Counted from the stretch's first letter, positions 8,459 through 16,869 are shown. The stretch: DNA of 64,000 nucleotides from Methylorubrum suomiense (GCF_022179765.1 NZ_BPRE01000001.1:248001-312000), one strand, 5' to 3'. Numbers and translations: made by a program. Notes: generated by a model from the sequence alone, not told the origin.

Positions 8459-9673
8459 TCAGCTCCACGCGCCGAGCCAGCCCAGCATCCCCCGCGCGGC
8501 CGCCCGGCCGCTGGCGAAGGCGGCCTGGAGCAGGTAGCCGCCGGTCGGCGCCTCCCAATCGAGCATTTCGCCCGCCGCGAACAGGCCGGGGCGGGCGCGC
8601 AGCATGAAGCGTTCATCGAGTTCGTCGAAGGCGAGGCCGCCCGCAGTCGAGATCGCCCGGTCCATCGAAGCCGGCGCGGTGAGACGCAGGGGGGCGGACT
8701 TGATCGCCGCCGCCAGGGCGGCCGGGTCGGCCGGCAGGGCATTGGCGTGCGCCTCGCGCAGCAGCGCCGCCGCGACCGGATCGAGCCCCGCCGCCTTGCG
8801 CAGGCGCGTCGAGAGGCTCTCGCCGGGGCGCGTGCGGGCGAGGCGCCCGGCCAGGGCCGCCGTGTCGAGGTCGGGTCGCAGATCGAGGACAAGGCGGGCC
8901 GCCCCCTCGCGCTCCACCGCCTCGCGGATCGGTCGGCCGAGGGCGTAGATCACGCCGCCCTCGATCCCGCCGGCCGTCACCACCGCCTCGCCGCGCGCCG
9001 CCGTCCCGTCGATCCGGGCCGCGATGCGCTTGAGCGGCGCCCCGGCGAAGCGTTCGGCGATGTGGGACGACCAAGCCACGGCGAAGCCGACATTGGCCGG
9101 TCTCAAGGGGGTGACCGCGAATCCGGCGTTTTCCAGCAGCGGCACGAAGGAGCCGTCCGAGCCGAGCCGCGGCCAGCTCGCGCCGCCGAGTGCCAGAAGC
9201 GTCGCCCGCGGGCGGACATGATAGGCGCCCTCCGGTGTATCGAAGGTGAGCGTGCCATCGGCGCCGAGCCCGGTCAGACGATGGCGGGTCCGGATCGTGA
9301 CGCCGCGTCCGGCGAGACGCGCAAGCCACGCCCGCAGCAGCGGCGACGCCTTGAAGCTCCGGGGAAACACCCGCCCGCTCGACCCGACGAAGGTCGGCTG
9401 GCCGAGATCCTCGCACCAATCCCGCAGGGCCTGGGGGGGATAGGCCTGGATCGCGGCGGCCAGTATGGCCGGGGACGGATGATAGCGGGCCAGGAAGGCC
9501 GGCAGCTTCTCCGAATGGGTCAGGTTGAGCCCGCCGCGACCGGCGATGAGGAACTTGCGCCCGACGGAGGGCATCCGCTCGTAGACGGTGACGCTGCGTC
9601 CGGCATTGGCCAGGGTCTCGGCCGCCATCAGCCCCGCCGGGCCCCCGCCGACGACCGCGATCTCCTGCGCCAT
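8459..9673 (-). CDS. HI0933/TIGR03862-type FAD-dependent oxidoreductase
   Basis: A 404-residue flavoprotein. The N-terminal Rossmann motif is VVGGGPAGLMAAETLANAG, then GRKFLIAGRGGLNLTHSE, the signature of the HI0933-like family, and a C-terminal FAD closure segment (GLFAAGEMLDWEAPTGGYLLQAAFASG). Members are often misannotated as aminoacetone oxidases; the physiological substrate is not established. ATG 9673 (MAQEIAVV) is preferred to the upstream ATG 9694. It may share a transcript with the GT2 gene downstream. Confidence 0.88.
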   Translation of the reverse strand: MAQEIAVVGGGPAGLMAAETLANAGRSVTVYERMPSVGRKFLIAGRGGLNLTHSEKLPAFLARYHPSPAILAAAIQAYPPQALRDWCEDLGQPTFVGSSGRVFPRSFKASPLLRAWLARLAGRGVTIRTRHRLTGLGADGTLTFDTPEGAYHVRPRATLLALGGASWPRLGSDGSFVPLLENAGFAVTPLRPANVGFAVAWSSHIAERFAGAPLKRIAARIDGTAARGEAVVTAGGIEGGVIYALGRPIREAVEREGAARLVLDLRPDLDTAALAGRLARTRPGESLSTRLRKAAGLDPVAAALLREAHANALPADPAALAAAIKSAPLRLTAPASMDRAISTAGGLAFDELDERFMLRARPGLFAAGEMLDWEAPTGGYLLQAAFASGRAAARGMLGWLGAWS

Positions 9674-10123
9674 GCCCCTGCGATCCGTATCCATGGATGC
9701 CGGGAGGACGCGCGCGGGCAGCCGCTGTCAAGCGTGACCGGGCGCGCGGACGTGACGGATCGGTGGCTTTCGCGACTTCGCCGCCCTGCCAGGGATGGAT
9801 CCGTGCCCGGAGGGCTCGGACGACGACCACGTCCCAGCCCATCTCGTCCCTTGGCGACCGCGATGGGGTGATGCTGCAACTGTGAACGCGGGGAACGGTC
9901 CTTGCCCTTGAATCGGCGCCCGCGCCTCTCTAACTGCGCCTTATCGGCTGCGGGCCCCTCTGGCGGGACGCGCGGGCGTGCCTCTCGCGTCGCTCCCCCT
10001 GTATCGGGAGCCTTCCACGAGCTGATCCAGCCCGGTGGATCCATCGCCCGAGGCCGCACCAGCGCTTCTCGTGATGTCGGAGCCGATGCTCTCCCTTCGG
10101 CAGAAGCATCAGGTCCCAGCGCC
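9674..10123. other. 450-bp divergent intergenic region before terC
   Basis: Promoter region between the flavoprotein gene (minus) and the TerC gene (plus). Open frames here are extensions or shadows. I looked for the conserved elements of the manganese-responsive yybP-ykoY riboswitch, which often precedes terC genes, and could not find a convincing match by eye. Confidence 0.4.
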
Positions 10124-11149
10124 ATGGACTTTCTCACTTACGAGTGGCTCGGCAAACCCGTCTGGATGTGGTTGGGCTTCCACGCCCTAGTGGCGGGCTT
10201 GCTCGCCTTCGATCTCGGCCTGCTCCATCGCGACAAGAATCACGAGATCGGCGTCAAGGAGAGCCTTCTCCTCACCGCCTTCTACTTCACCCTCGGCCTG
10301 ATCTTCGGCGGCTGGGTGTGGTGGATGCTCGGGCCGCAAGCCGGCCAGGAATACGTGACGGGTCTCGTGATCGAGAAGTCGCTGTCGATGGACAACGTCT
10401 TCGTCATCGCGGTGATTCTCTCCTCGCTCGGCGTCCCCCTGGCCGCACAGCACCGGGTCCTCGTCTGGGGCATTCTCGCCGCCGTGCTGCTGCGCGGGCT
10501 GATGATCGGGCTGGGCTCCGCCCTGGTCCAGCAAGCCCATTGGGTGCTGTCGATCTTCGCGGTCTTCCTTCTCTACATCGGCATCAAGATGCTGGTCTCG
10601 AAGGAGGACGAGGAGAAGGACGTGCGCGACAGCGCCTCCTTCCGCCTGCTCAAGCGCTGGGTGCGCGTCACCGACGAGCCGCACGGCCAACACTTCGTCG
10701 TCCGCAAGCCCGATCCGGAGACCGGCAAGGAGGTGCGCTGGCTGACCCCGCTCGCGGTGGCTCTGGTGCTCGTCAACGTCGCCGACGTCATCTTCGCCGT
10801 CGACAGCGTGCCGGCGATCTTCGCGATCACCACCGATCCGTTCATCGTCTACACGTCGAACATCTTCGCGATCCTGGGGCTCCGCGCGCTCTATTTCGCC
10901 CTCGCCGCGATGGTCGACCGCTTCGCCTATCTCAAGACGGCGCTCGCCTTCATCCTGCTGTTCATCGGCGCCAAGATCATCGTGGCCGACACGCTGGATC
11001 TCGTGCATCTGCCGCCGTGGGTGTCGCTGGCCGTCACCGTGGTCCTGCTGGCCGCCGGCATCGCCTACAGCCTGTGGCGGACCCGCGGCGAGACGGAGGG
11101 CGCGGCCCCGAAAACGGACGCGCACGCGAAGGCCGCGCATCGGACCTGA
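10124..11149 (+). CDS. TerC family integral membrane protein
   Basis: A 341-residue polytopic inner-membrane protein with about nine hydrophobic segments. It carries the TerC signatures FDLGLLHRDKNHEIGVKES and EKSLSMDNVFVIAVI near the N-terminus and VNVADVIFAVDSVPAIFAIT in the second half; the conserved acidic residues lie within membrane spans. TerC relatives (Alx, MneA) export manganese or metallate protein secretion, so metal efflux is the best guess. ATG 10124 removes an unlikely 74-codon extension. It stands alone and is followed by a small exported protein. Confidence 0.9.
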   Translation: MDFLTYEWLGKPVWMWLGFHALVAGLLAFDLGLLHRDKNHEIGVKESLLLTAFYFTLGLIFGGWVWWMLGPQAGQEYVTGLVIEKSLSMDNVFVIAVILSSLGVPLAAQHRVLVWGILAAVLLRGLMIGLGSALVQQAHWVLSIFAVFLLYIGIKMLVSKEDEEKDVRDSASFRLLKRWVRVTDEPHGQHFVVRKPDPETGKEVRWLTPLAVALVLVNVADVIFAVDSVPAIFAITTDPFIVYTSNIFAILGLRALYFALAAMVDRFAYLKTALAFILLFIGAKIIVADTLDLVHLPPWVSLAVTVVLLAAGIAYSLWRTRGETEGAAPKTDAHAKAAHRT

Positions 11150-11225
11150 CCCGATCCGGCACGGGCTTGGCGGCGTCTCGGCAGCGGTTCATTTACGATC
11201 CTGCGCGATGATGCCGCCAGGCCGG

Positions 11226-11251
11226 GGAACCGGTCGCGTTCCCCTCGCGTT
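11226..11251 (+). promoter_or_regulatory. candidate EcfG (general stress sigma) promoter
   Basis: GGAAC at 11226-11230 and CGTT at 11248-11251 are separated by 17 bp, matching the alphaproteobacterial EcfG consensus GGAAC-N16/17-CGTT. It lies just upstream of ATG 11267, so the leader would be very short and no ribosome-binding site would be included. Evidence is motif only. Confidence 0.45.
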
Positions 11252-11266
11252 CGACGGCCCACCACC

Positions 11267-11566
11267 ATGCGTCGTTTCCTGACGAACGGCATCAAGGCGA
11301 TCCTGGCCATCGCCCTTTTGTCCACCGCGGCCCATTGGGCCCTGCGCCTCCAGCGGGAACCCGCCGCGGCGCCCGTCCTCCCGGTCGCGGCGCTACCCGA
11401 TCCCGTGAGCACCGGTTCGATCGCACCGCGCAAGGCCGAGTCCTTCGCCGGCGCCTCCGTCCAGGCCGCCAGCACCGACGGCTTCGATCAGGAACACTTG
11501 GCCAAGCTGATGGCCGGCGCGTCCGGCGAGCGGGCGAAGGCGCAGAAGGCTGTGGCCAAGCGCTGA
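11267..11566 (+). CDS. small exported or membrane-anchored hypothetical protein
   Basis: A 99-residue protein with an N-terminal hydrophobic segment (AILAIALLSTAAHWAL) that can act as signal anchor, followed by an Ala/Pro-rich linker and a charged C-terminus (GASGERAKAQKAVAKR). The segment DPVSTGSI is a motif often seen in small Methylobacterium exported proteins. No family function is recognised. A candidate EcfG promoter lies directly upstream. Confidence 0.75.
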   Translation: MRRFLTNGIKAILAIALLSTAAHWALRLQREPAAAPVLPVAALPDPVSTGSIAPRKAESFAGASVQAASTDGFDQEHLAKLMAGASGERAKAQKAVAKR

Positions 11567-11591
11567 GCCGCTTTCACTTCACGGTTCAAAT

Positions 11592-11621
11592 AGAAAAGCC
11601 GCCGACCCGAGGGCCGGCGGC
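11592..11621 (-). terminator. intrinsic terminator of the pfpI-like gene
   Basis: An 11-bp, one-mismatch stem (GCCGCCGACCC at 11598-11608 with GGGCCGGCGGC at 11611-11621) is followed on the minus strand by TTTTCTATTT. It lies 27 bp after the stop of the minus-strand gene at 11648 and may also serve the plus-strand gene. Confidence 0.75.
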
Positions 11622-11647
11622 ATCTTCATGGTTTCTGCGTGGATCGA

Positions 11648-12226
11648 TCAGGCAGCGAGCTGACGCGGCTCGTGGCGGCCTTCCTGGATCTCCTCGATGA
11701 TCTTGGCGACGAAGGCGTCGAGATCGTTCGGGTTGCGGCTCGTGACGATGCCGCCGTCGGTGACCACTTCCTTGTCCTGCCAATTGCCGCCCGCGTTGAT
11801 CACGTCGGTCTTGATCGACGGGAACGAGGTCAGCGTGCGGCCCTTGACCGCTCCGGTCTCGACCAGCAGCCACGGCCCGTGACAGATCGCAGCCACGACC
11901 TTGCCGTCGGTGAGGAAGCTGCGGATCACGTCGAGCGCCTTGGGCTCCAGACGCAGCTTGTCCGGGTTGATTTGTCCGCCGGGCAGCACCAGTGCATGGT
12001 ACTCGGCCGGATTCACACTCTCGAGGTCGAGATCGACCGTGACGTCCTTGCCCCAGTCGGTCTTGTCCCAGCCACGGATCGTCTCCTTGGACTGGCGAGA
12101 TTGCGGGCTCGCGACGTGAACGCTGGCACCGGCCTCCGTCAGCTTGGTCTGCGGGACGGTGAGTTCGCTCTCCTCGAAGCCGTCGGTGGCGACGATAAGG
12201 ATCTTTGCCTCGCGAATATCGGGCAT
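11648..12226 (-). CDS. PfpI/DJ-1 family protein (type 1 glutamine amidotransferase-like)
   Basis: A 192-residue DJ-1/PfpI fold protein. The nucleophile elbow AAICHGPW places Cys115 next to His116, and the N-terminal AKILIVATDGFEESEL carries the conserved acidic residue near residue 18. Members act as proteases, chaperones or deglycases in stress; the exact activity is unproven. ATG 12226 has a GGAG ribosome-binding site 8 bp upstream. A candidate EcfG promoter lies 34 bp further up and an intrinsic terminator follows, so it is probably a monocistronic general-stress gene. Confidence 0.88.
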   Translation of the reverse strand: MPDIREAKILIVATDGFEESELTVPQTKLTEAGASVHVASPQSRQSKETIRGWDKTDWGKDVTVDLDLESVNPAEYHALVLPGGQINPDKLRLEPKALDVIRSFLTDGKVVAAICHGPWLLVETGAVKGRTLTSFPSIKTDVINAGGNWQDKEVVTDGGIVTSRNPNDLDAFVAKIIEEIQEGRHEPRQLAA

Positions 12227-12259
12227 GCCTTGCTCCATCAATGTCGGATGTGGCGGGCC

Positions 12260-12284
12260 AACGATCCGATCCGGAACCGGTTCC
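12260..12284 (-). promoter_or_regulatory. candidate EcfG promoter for the pfpI-like gene
   Basis: On the minus strand GGAAC (12284-12280) and CGTT (12263-12260) are spaced by exactly 16 bp, an exact match to the EcfG consensus. The predicted start would give a leader of roughly 25 nt containing the GGAG site before ATG 12226. The stress-type product fits EcfG control. Confidence 0.6.
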
Positions 12285-12311
12285 TGCGGCCAATCCCCCG
12301 GTGTCGATGAC

Positions 12312-12336
12312 GGAACCCCCATGGCGAGAGGGTGTT
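12312..12336 (+). promoter_or_regulatory. possible EcfG-like promoter for the proline-rich small protein
   Basis: GGAAC at 12312-12316 and TGTT at 12333-12336 are 16 bp apart, one mismatch from the EcfG consensus. It lies 38 bp before ATG 12374, oriented away from the pfpI promoter, giving a divergent pair. Weaker than the pfpI match. Confidence 0.35.
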
Positions 12337-12373
12337 GGACCGTTATTCCCGAAGCTGCAGCAGGAGGAGGCCC

Positions 12374-12596
12374 ATGGCCAATCCCGGCATTCCCACGCCC
12401 GATCCGACGCCCGGCGGACCGATCCCCGGTGATCTGCCCCCGCCGCCCCAACCGGACGATCAGCCCGATATCGGCCCGACCGGCCCCCGCTCGCCCTACC
12501 CGGTGAACGATCCCGGCATCGGCGAGCCCAAGGGCCCAAGGTTCCGAGCCCGATTATCTCCCCGGTGGACCGACCGACCCCGGCATCCGCATGTAG
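12374..12596 (+). pseudogene. small proline/glycine-rich hydrophilic protein, frameshifted
   Basis: Translation from ATG 12374 (ribosome-binding site CAGGAGG) gives MANPGIPTPDPTPGGPIPGDL and a run of Pro, Gly and Asp, typical of small disordered stress proteins. Near 12538-12539 there is one extra A. With it the frame turns arginine-rich and runs on through the terminator. Without it the protein continues GPGSEPDYLPGGPTDPGIRM and stops at TAG 12594-12596, just before a strong terminator. So the sequence carries a +1 frameshift or a base error. About 73 residues when repaired; function unknown. Confidence 0.65.
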
Positions 12597-12607
12597 GCGA
12601 TGCCACA

Positions 12608-12644
12608 ACCGTTCCCGCCCCTCGCGCGGGAACGGTCTTTTGTT
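12608..12644 (+). terminator. intrinsic terminator
   Basis: A perfect 11-bp stem (ACCGTTCCCGC at 12608-12618, GCGGGAACGGT at 12626-12636) is followed by CTTTTGTT. It lies 12 bp after the repaired stop of the proline-rich gene and supports that stop as the real gene end. Confidence 0.88.
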
Positions 12645-12774
12645 ACTTTTTTGCGACAAGACCCCTGTTTCAGCAGCGCTTTTTATCTCCTCCGGTCAGC
12701 ACCCTTGCGTTGCCTTGTCCCACGGCGGACAACCGCGCTGTCCGCCCGGAGAGGCGGCAGAGGGGGCTCCTTCC

Positions 12775-13209
12775 ATGTTTCGTCAGTGTCTGTTCGCCGC
12801 GATCGTCGCGACGGGAGTGTCGGCCTGCGGCAGCATCACGCGGGGGACGTCGGAGGTCATTACGTTCACCTCGACGCCGGCCGGTGCCGCGATGACCACC
12901 TCGACCAACCGCACCTGCCCGAGCACGCCCTGCTCCCTCGACGTCCCACGCTCGGAGGAGTTCGACGCAACCTTCACGCTGCCGGGCTATCGACCGCAGA
13001 CCGTACCGGTGCGAACCAAGCTCGCCGGCAGTGGCGCAGCGGGCTTCGCCGGCAACTTGCTGGCCGGCGGCGTGATCGGCATGGGGGTGGACGCCTATAA
13101 CGGCGCCGCCTTCGACCATGTGCCGAACCCGGTCATCGTCACTCTGGTGCCCGAGGCGCTGCCCAGCGCCGCGCGCGTTCGCCGTCCGCGCGGCCGTCCC
13201 GGCGTCTGA
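12775..13209 (+). CDS. small lipoprotein, PEGA-like
   Basis: A 144-residue protein with a lipoprotein signal peptide: FAAIVATGVSACGS, where Cys20 is the predicted lipidated residue. The body includes a PEGA-like segment (ITFTSTPAGAAMTTSTNRTCPSTPCSLDVPRSEEFDATFTL, written here as one region) and a glycine-rich hydrophobic stretch (GAAGFAGNLLAGGVIGMGVDAYNGAAFD). It is likely anchored in the outer membrane. ATG 12775 is chosen for the signal peptide. It is monocistronic with its own terminator. Function unknown. Confidence 0.85.
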   Translation: MFRQCLFAAIVATGVSACGSITRGTSEVITFTSTPAGAAMTTSTNRTCPSTPCSLDVPRSEEFDATFTLPGYRPQTVPVRTKLAGSGAAGFAGNLLAGGVIGMGVDAYNGAAFDHVPNPVIVTLVPEALPSAARVRRPRGRPGV

Positions 13210-13265
13210 GAGAGCGGGAATCTGCTCTCGGGCTTCCACGCCCGCTCATCCAAGACGAGAGCGAG

Positions 13266-13295
13266 AGGCCCCGCATGCGCGTGTGGGGCCTTTCG
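13266..13295 (+). terminator. intrinsic terminator after lipoprotein gene
   Basis: AGGCCCC (13266-13272) pairs with GGGGCCT (13285-13291) around a 12-base loop, followed by TTCG. It ends the lipoprotein transcript; the T tract is short. Confidence 0.6.
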
Positions 13296-13354
13296 TAATG
13301 GCTCGGGTTCGGACGAAACGGGCTCCGGCGATCCGGATCGAAGTGGGCTGTGCT

Positions 13355-13744
13355 TCAGTGACCGCCGTGGGACGTGCGCACGTCCCGCGGCGCGGCCAGG
13401 ATCTCGCTGAGGCTGGTGGCCACGTGGCGGGCCTCCTCATCGGTCAGCCGCAGCTGAAACGGCGGTAGGGCGCCGGCTTGGAGCGCGACCACCGCCTGAC
13501 CCTGCTCGTCGGTGCCGACCTCGATCGCCGAGGAGGTCACGTCGAGCATGGCGATGTCCTCGTCGCTGTTCTCATCGGGCAGATCGACCTCGTCAACGTC
13601 GTCGATCGCGGTGAGGAGCTGCCCGACGGCGCGCACGAGCGCGCGGGCCGCGCGCGCATCCATCACCACTGCCGTGGATTGCTCATCCTTCTGGAAGGAG
13701 AGCTGGATGTTCGCGCCTTCGAGGGAAACCGAGATGCCCGCCAT
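13355..13744 (-). CDS. hypothetical acidic protein
   Basis: A 129-residue, strongly acidic soluble protein (LPDENSDEDIAML). It begins MAGISVSLEGANIQLSFQKDE and contains two beta-rich halves joined by an Ala-rich helix (MDARAARALVRAVGQLLTAI). No signal peptide, membrane segment or catalytic motif is recognised. It is isolated, between two terminated plus-strand units. Codon use and composition support a real gene; function unknown. Confidence 0.78.
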   Translation of the reverse strand: MAGISVSLEGANIQLSFQKDEQSTAVVMDARAARALVRAVGQLLTAIDDVDEVDLPDENSDEDIAMLDVTSSAIEVGTDEQGQAVVALQAGALPPFQLRLTDEEARHVATSLSEILAAPRDVRTSHGGH

Positions 13745-14089
13745 GAACCGCCCGACTGCGATGGGGAATGCCCCGGCGTAACCGCCTTGGACCGTTGCTC
13801 ATATATGCACCCACATCCGGCTTTGTCACAGGGTGAGGCATTGGCGTAAGGTGCCTGTCAATGCTGGGGCGCGCCCTGCCTGCGGCGTCCCGAACGGGCC
13901 GTGAAACGTCTTCCCGCCTTGTTAAGGCCGCATCCTGGGCCTACATAGGGATGTGACGGGAGCGGCGGTCGCCAAACCGCGTGCTTTTCACGGCCCGCAT
14001 CCCGTCTATCCGTACATCGGCGGATGAAACGACGCGCTCGCTGCGCGCATTTACTTGCGCGTGTGCGAGCCAGAACGAAGGAAGTTTTC
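13745..14089. other. 345-bp region upstream of the cold-shock gene
   Basis: No gene is supported. The stretch probably holds the csp promoter and a long 5' leader, which is usual for cold-shock mRNAs. An AAGGAAG ribosome-binding site sits at its 3' end. No riboswitch-like structure could be assigned by eye. Confidence 0.45.
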
Positions 14090-14299
14090 GTGGATACTGG
14101 AACTGTCAAGTGGTTCAACGAGACCAAGGGCTACGGCTTCATTCAGCCGGATAACGGCGGCAAGGACGTGTTCGTCCACATCTCCGCTGTCGAGCGCGCT
14201 GGCCTGCGCAATCTCGTCGAGGGCCAGAAGGTGTCCTACGAGGTTCTGACGGACAAGCGCAGCGGCAAGGACGCCGCCGGCAACCTGCAGGCGGTCTGA
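14090..14299 (+). CDS. CspA-family cold shock protein
   Basis: A 69-residue OB-fold nucleic-acid chaperone. It has RNP1 (KGYGFIQPD) and RNP2 (VFVHIS), preceded by [12 protein letters not shown]; binding of single-stranded RNA melts secondary structure at low temperature. GTG 14090 after an AAGGAAG site gives the standard length; the longer in-frame start at 14024 adds a basic leader not found in the family. A monocistronic gene. Confidence 0.95.
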   Translation: MDTGTVKWFNETKGYGFIQPDNGGKDVFVHISAVERAGLRNLVEGQKVSYEVLTDKRSGKDAAGNLQAV

Positions 14300-14470
14300 T
14301 CCGCCTCGCCGGGGACGATACGCCTCGTCCCCTCGCTATGCGGCTCCCGCCCGTCCAGCGGATCGCGGGTGCCGCGCAACAACGCACGACACATTGATCA
14401 ACGACAACCAGAAACGACACCGGCCGGCCTCGAAGGACCGCGACATCCGGTGAGAGAAAGCAAAACAACA

Positions 14471-14698
14471 ATGCAGTTCGAGTTTCAGCGCCATATCGGC
14501 GCCCGCTCGCCCGTGACCGACGCGGCCACCTTTCGGGTGGAGCGCCTGATCGACACCGCGGCCCGCAACGCCCCGGCCGATCTCAGCCACCTGATCGACT
14601 CCTCTTACGAGTATCATTCGCCGCGCGAACTGCGCTGGCACCTGGCGACGCGCTTCAACCTCTCGCCGCGCGCCGTGCGGCTGAGCGAAGCGGCGTAA
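14471..14698 (+). CDS. small hypothetical protein
   Basis: A 75-residue soluble protein, MQFEFQRHIGARSPVTDAATFRVERLI..., with a mixed charge pattern and a likely C-terminal helix (SPRELRWHLATRFNLSPRAVRLSEAA, split by a turn). It follows the cold-shock gene by 171 bp and could share its transcript. No domain recognised. Confidence 0.7.
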   Translation: MQFEFQRHIGARSPVTDAATFRVERLIDTAARNAPADLSHLIDSSYEYHSPRELRWHLATRFNLSPRAVRLSEAA

Positions 14699-14800
14699 GC
14701 GGACGCCGTCTCCGGCCCCTTCCAACGGGCGGGTCGGCACCCTCAAACCCATGACGCTTGCGCGTCCCGACGAACGGTTTCCCGCTCGTCGGATTGCATT

Positions 14801-15646
14801 TCAAGCCGACGCGCCACGCGCGAGTGCTGCCAGAGCGGGCTCGCGCATCGCCCGCGGCACGGCGATCAACTCGCCATGGCGCGGCTCGGGACGGTTATAG
14901 ACCGTCGGTTGCCCGTCGAGGTCGCAGACCAAGCCGCCCGCCTCGCGCAGGATCAGGTCGGCGGCGGCCAAATCCCAATCCCGCGAATCCTTCGAGACGA
15001 GGCCGAGGTCGATCACGCCCTCGGCCACCCGCACGAGCCGCAGGGCCAACGAGGGCACCCGCTCGACCCGCGTCACGCTGGGCTCTGCCCCGAGACGAGC
15101 CGCGCCGCCGAGGAGGCGGTCCTGCATCGGCTTGGGACCGGTGATGCGCGCGCCCTCCAGCGCGGCACGGTCCGAGACATGGATGGGCGCACCGTCGAGG
15201 GTGGCGCCGCATCCAGCGGCGGCTTCGTAGAAGCGCCCCGTGGCGGGGGCGAACACCACGCCCAGCACCGGCTCACCCGCTTCCAGCAGGGCGACCGCGA
15301 TCGACCAGTCGGGGTGGCCGGACAGGAAGGCCCGCGTGCCGTCGATCGGATCGACGATCCAGACCCGGCCGGCATCGAGCCGCACCGGATCGTCGCTCGT
15401 CTCCTCGGACAGCCAGGCCGCCCCCGGCTCGATCTCCGAGAGGCGGATCTTCAGGAAGGTGTCGACGGCGACGTCGGCCTCCGTCACCGGCGAACCGCCG
15501 GCCTTCGACCAGACCCGCGCGCGCGTCTGCGCGCCGCGCTCGAAGAATGGCAGCGCCAGGGTCGCCGCCTCATGCACCGCCGCCCGCAGGAGCGGAGCCA
15601 GCGCGGCGACGGAGGGCGCCCCGGGCGAGGATGTCGTGTCGGTCAT
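14801..15646 (-). CDS. inositol monophosphatase family protein, CysQ-like 3'(2'),5'-bisphosphate nucleotidase
   Basis: A 281-residue Mg-dependent, Li-sensitive phosphatase. Metal-site motifs are SEETSDD, then DPIDGTRAFLSGHPDWSI (the DPxDGT signature) and the C-terminal SRDWDLAAADLILREAGG. Family members hydrolyse 3'-phosphoadenosine 5'-phosphate (CysQ) or inositol phosphates; the sequence alone does not separate them, but the short loop layout favours CysQ. ATG 15646 is preferred over 15661. Cytoplasmic, monocistronic. Confidence 0.88.
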   Translation of the reverse strand: MTDTTSSPGAPSVAALAPLLRAAVHEAATLALPFFERGAQTRARVWSKAGGSPVTEADVAVDTFLKIRLSEIEPGAAWLSEETSDDPVRLDAGRVWIVDPIDGTRAFLSGHPDWSIAVALLEAGEPVLGVVFAPATGRFYEAAAGCGATLDGAPIHVSDRAALEGARITGPKPMQDRLLGGAARLGAEPSVTRVERVPSLALRLVRVAEGVIDLGLVSKDSRDWDLAAADLILREAGGLVCDLDGQPTVYNRPEPRHGELIAVPRAMREPALAALARGASA

Positions 15647-15989
15647 GGGCTCGCTTGCCATCGGCTTGCATGCAAGGAATCGCCCGCGCCGGGGCCAGCG
15701 GAACGGCTCCGCGTCCTAAGGACCGTTCTAAGGGGGAAGCCGCCCCCGTCACAAGGACGGACGGTCGCAGCCCTGCCGTGCCGTGGCCGACGCCGTTCGC
15801 CGGCCCGGCTCGATACACCGCGCTTTTACCGAGCGCGACAAGGGTCCGTTGAGCATTCCGGAGACTTCGGGGCCATCCACCATCGCTTAACGCTCACTTT
15901 TAAGGCGCCTTGGGGGTGAGACCGGGCCATATGCTTGTCATGACAGCGCGTCCAACAGAGACCGCGACCAGGGACAAGGCATCGAACCG
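15647..15989. other. 343-bp divergent intergenic region
   Basis: Separates the CysQ-like gene (minus) from the hypothetical gene at 15990 (plus). No open frame here resembles a protein. It presumably contains both promoters. Confidence 0.35.
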
Positions 15990-16484
15990 ATGATGACTTT
16001 CGAGATCACTGCTCTGGATTGCCCCTCCACCTGCGACGACGGCGCGATCCGTGCCGCCGTGACCGTCGCGCCGACGCCGCTGCCGATCCTCGGCGCGTCC
16101 ATGGGCAGCGCCGCCGTCGGCGTGGCCCTCGCTTTCGCCGATGCGGAGGCGACCGGCGAGGATCGCTTCGCGCTGCTGCTGGTCGATGCCGAGGGCGAGG
16201 TGCTGATGCGCCTCGGCCCGTTCACCGAGGAATATGTGGTGGCGCAGTGGCGCGACCTCTCCGCCAAGGGCGGTCTTCCGCGGATGCTGCTGCGCGAGGA
16301 CGGCAGCCTCGTGCCGGTCTCGCAGCAGATCGGCCGCCTCGCCCTGGGCCGCAGCCGCCAGCGCCGCCGCAACGGCTCGCTGAGCGGCCGCCGCCCCCGC
16401 TTCCTCACCCGCCGCAAGGCCACCCGCCTGCCGGCCCGCCCCTGCATCCACCGCGGCGAGAACGAGATGTTTTCGCGGGGCTGA
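15990..16484 (+). CDS. hypothetical protein with basic C-terminal tail
   Basis: A 164-residue soluble protein. The N-terminal 110 residues are beta-rich and acidic (FALLLVDAEGEVLMRLGPFTEEYVV) and the C-terminal 50 residues are very basic (GRSRQRRRNGSLSGRRPRF), ending CIHRGENEMFSRG. The tail recalls the alphaproteobacterial DUF6101 family, but I cannot confirm that. It could bind nucleic acid or membranes. ATG 15990. Confidence 0.75.
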   Translation: MMTFEITALDCPSTCDDGAIRAAVTVAPTPLPILGASMGSAAVGVALAFADAEATGEDRFALLLVDAEGEVLMRLGPFTEEYVVAQWRDLSAKGGLPRMLLREDGSLVPVSQQIGRLALGRSRQRRRNGSLSGRRPRFLTRRKATRLPARPCIHRGENEMFSRG

Positions 16485-16490
16485 CGGCGC

Positions 16491-16852
16491 TTACGACGAC
16501 GAGATCGTTACGCCCCGCTCCACCGGGCGCCAAGTGACGCGATCCGGAGGGGTATCACCGGGATCGAGGCTGGCCGCACCGTCGGCGCGATAGCTCAACA
16601 CGCGTCCATCCGGCCGATACAGCCACCACATCTCCCCGTCGTCCTTTGCGTAGGGGTCCGTTTCGAGAGCGGCCCCGCGATCGAATCCGAAGGTCGCCCG
16701 GCGCGGCCCTATCGAGCGCGAATTCTACGAGCTTCTGCCCTTCGAAACTTCGCGCGGCAGCCTCGATTTGATCGTGGTCGCTGTCGTCCTCGGCCAAAAC
16801 CGTCCCGGAAGCGAGGGCGCGCCAGCGGCAACAGGAAACCCAGAGGCACCAC
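16491..16852 (-). pseudogene. decayed exported-protein gene with at least two frameshifts
   Basis: Three consecutive minus-strand frames each look protein-like in turn: a signal-peptide-like start (VVPLGFLLPLA), then ALASGTVLAEDDSDHD and FEGQKLVEFALD, then FGFDRGAALETDPYAKDDGE with DGEMWWLYRPDGRVLSYRADG, ending VERGVTISSS at TAA 16491. Joining them needs frame changes near 16820 and 16720. This suggests a secreted protein of roughly 120 residues that has decayed. The start (GTG 16852) is a guess. An 8-bp tandem repeat lies just upstream. Family unknown. Confidence 0.45.
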
Positions 16853-16869
16853 GCTCTGACCAGCTCGAC

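Noticed and set aside
9902..10123. Possible yybP-ykoY riboswitch or N-terminal extension of TerC
   Set aside because: The extension is not membrane-like, and the conserved riboswitch core bases could not be found by eye; a covariance-model search would settle it.
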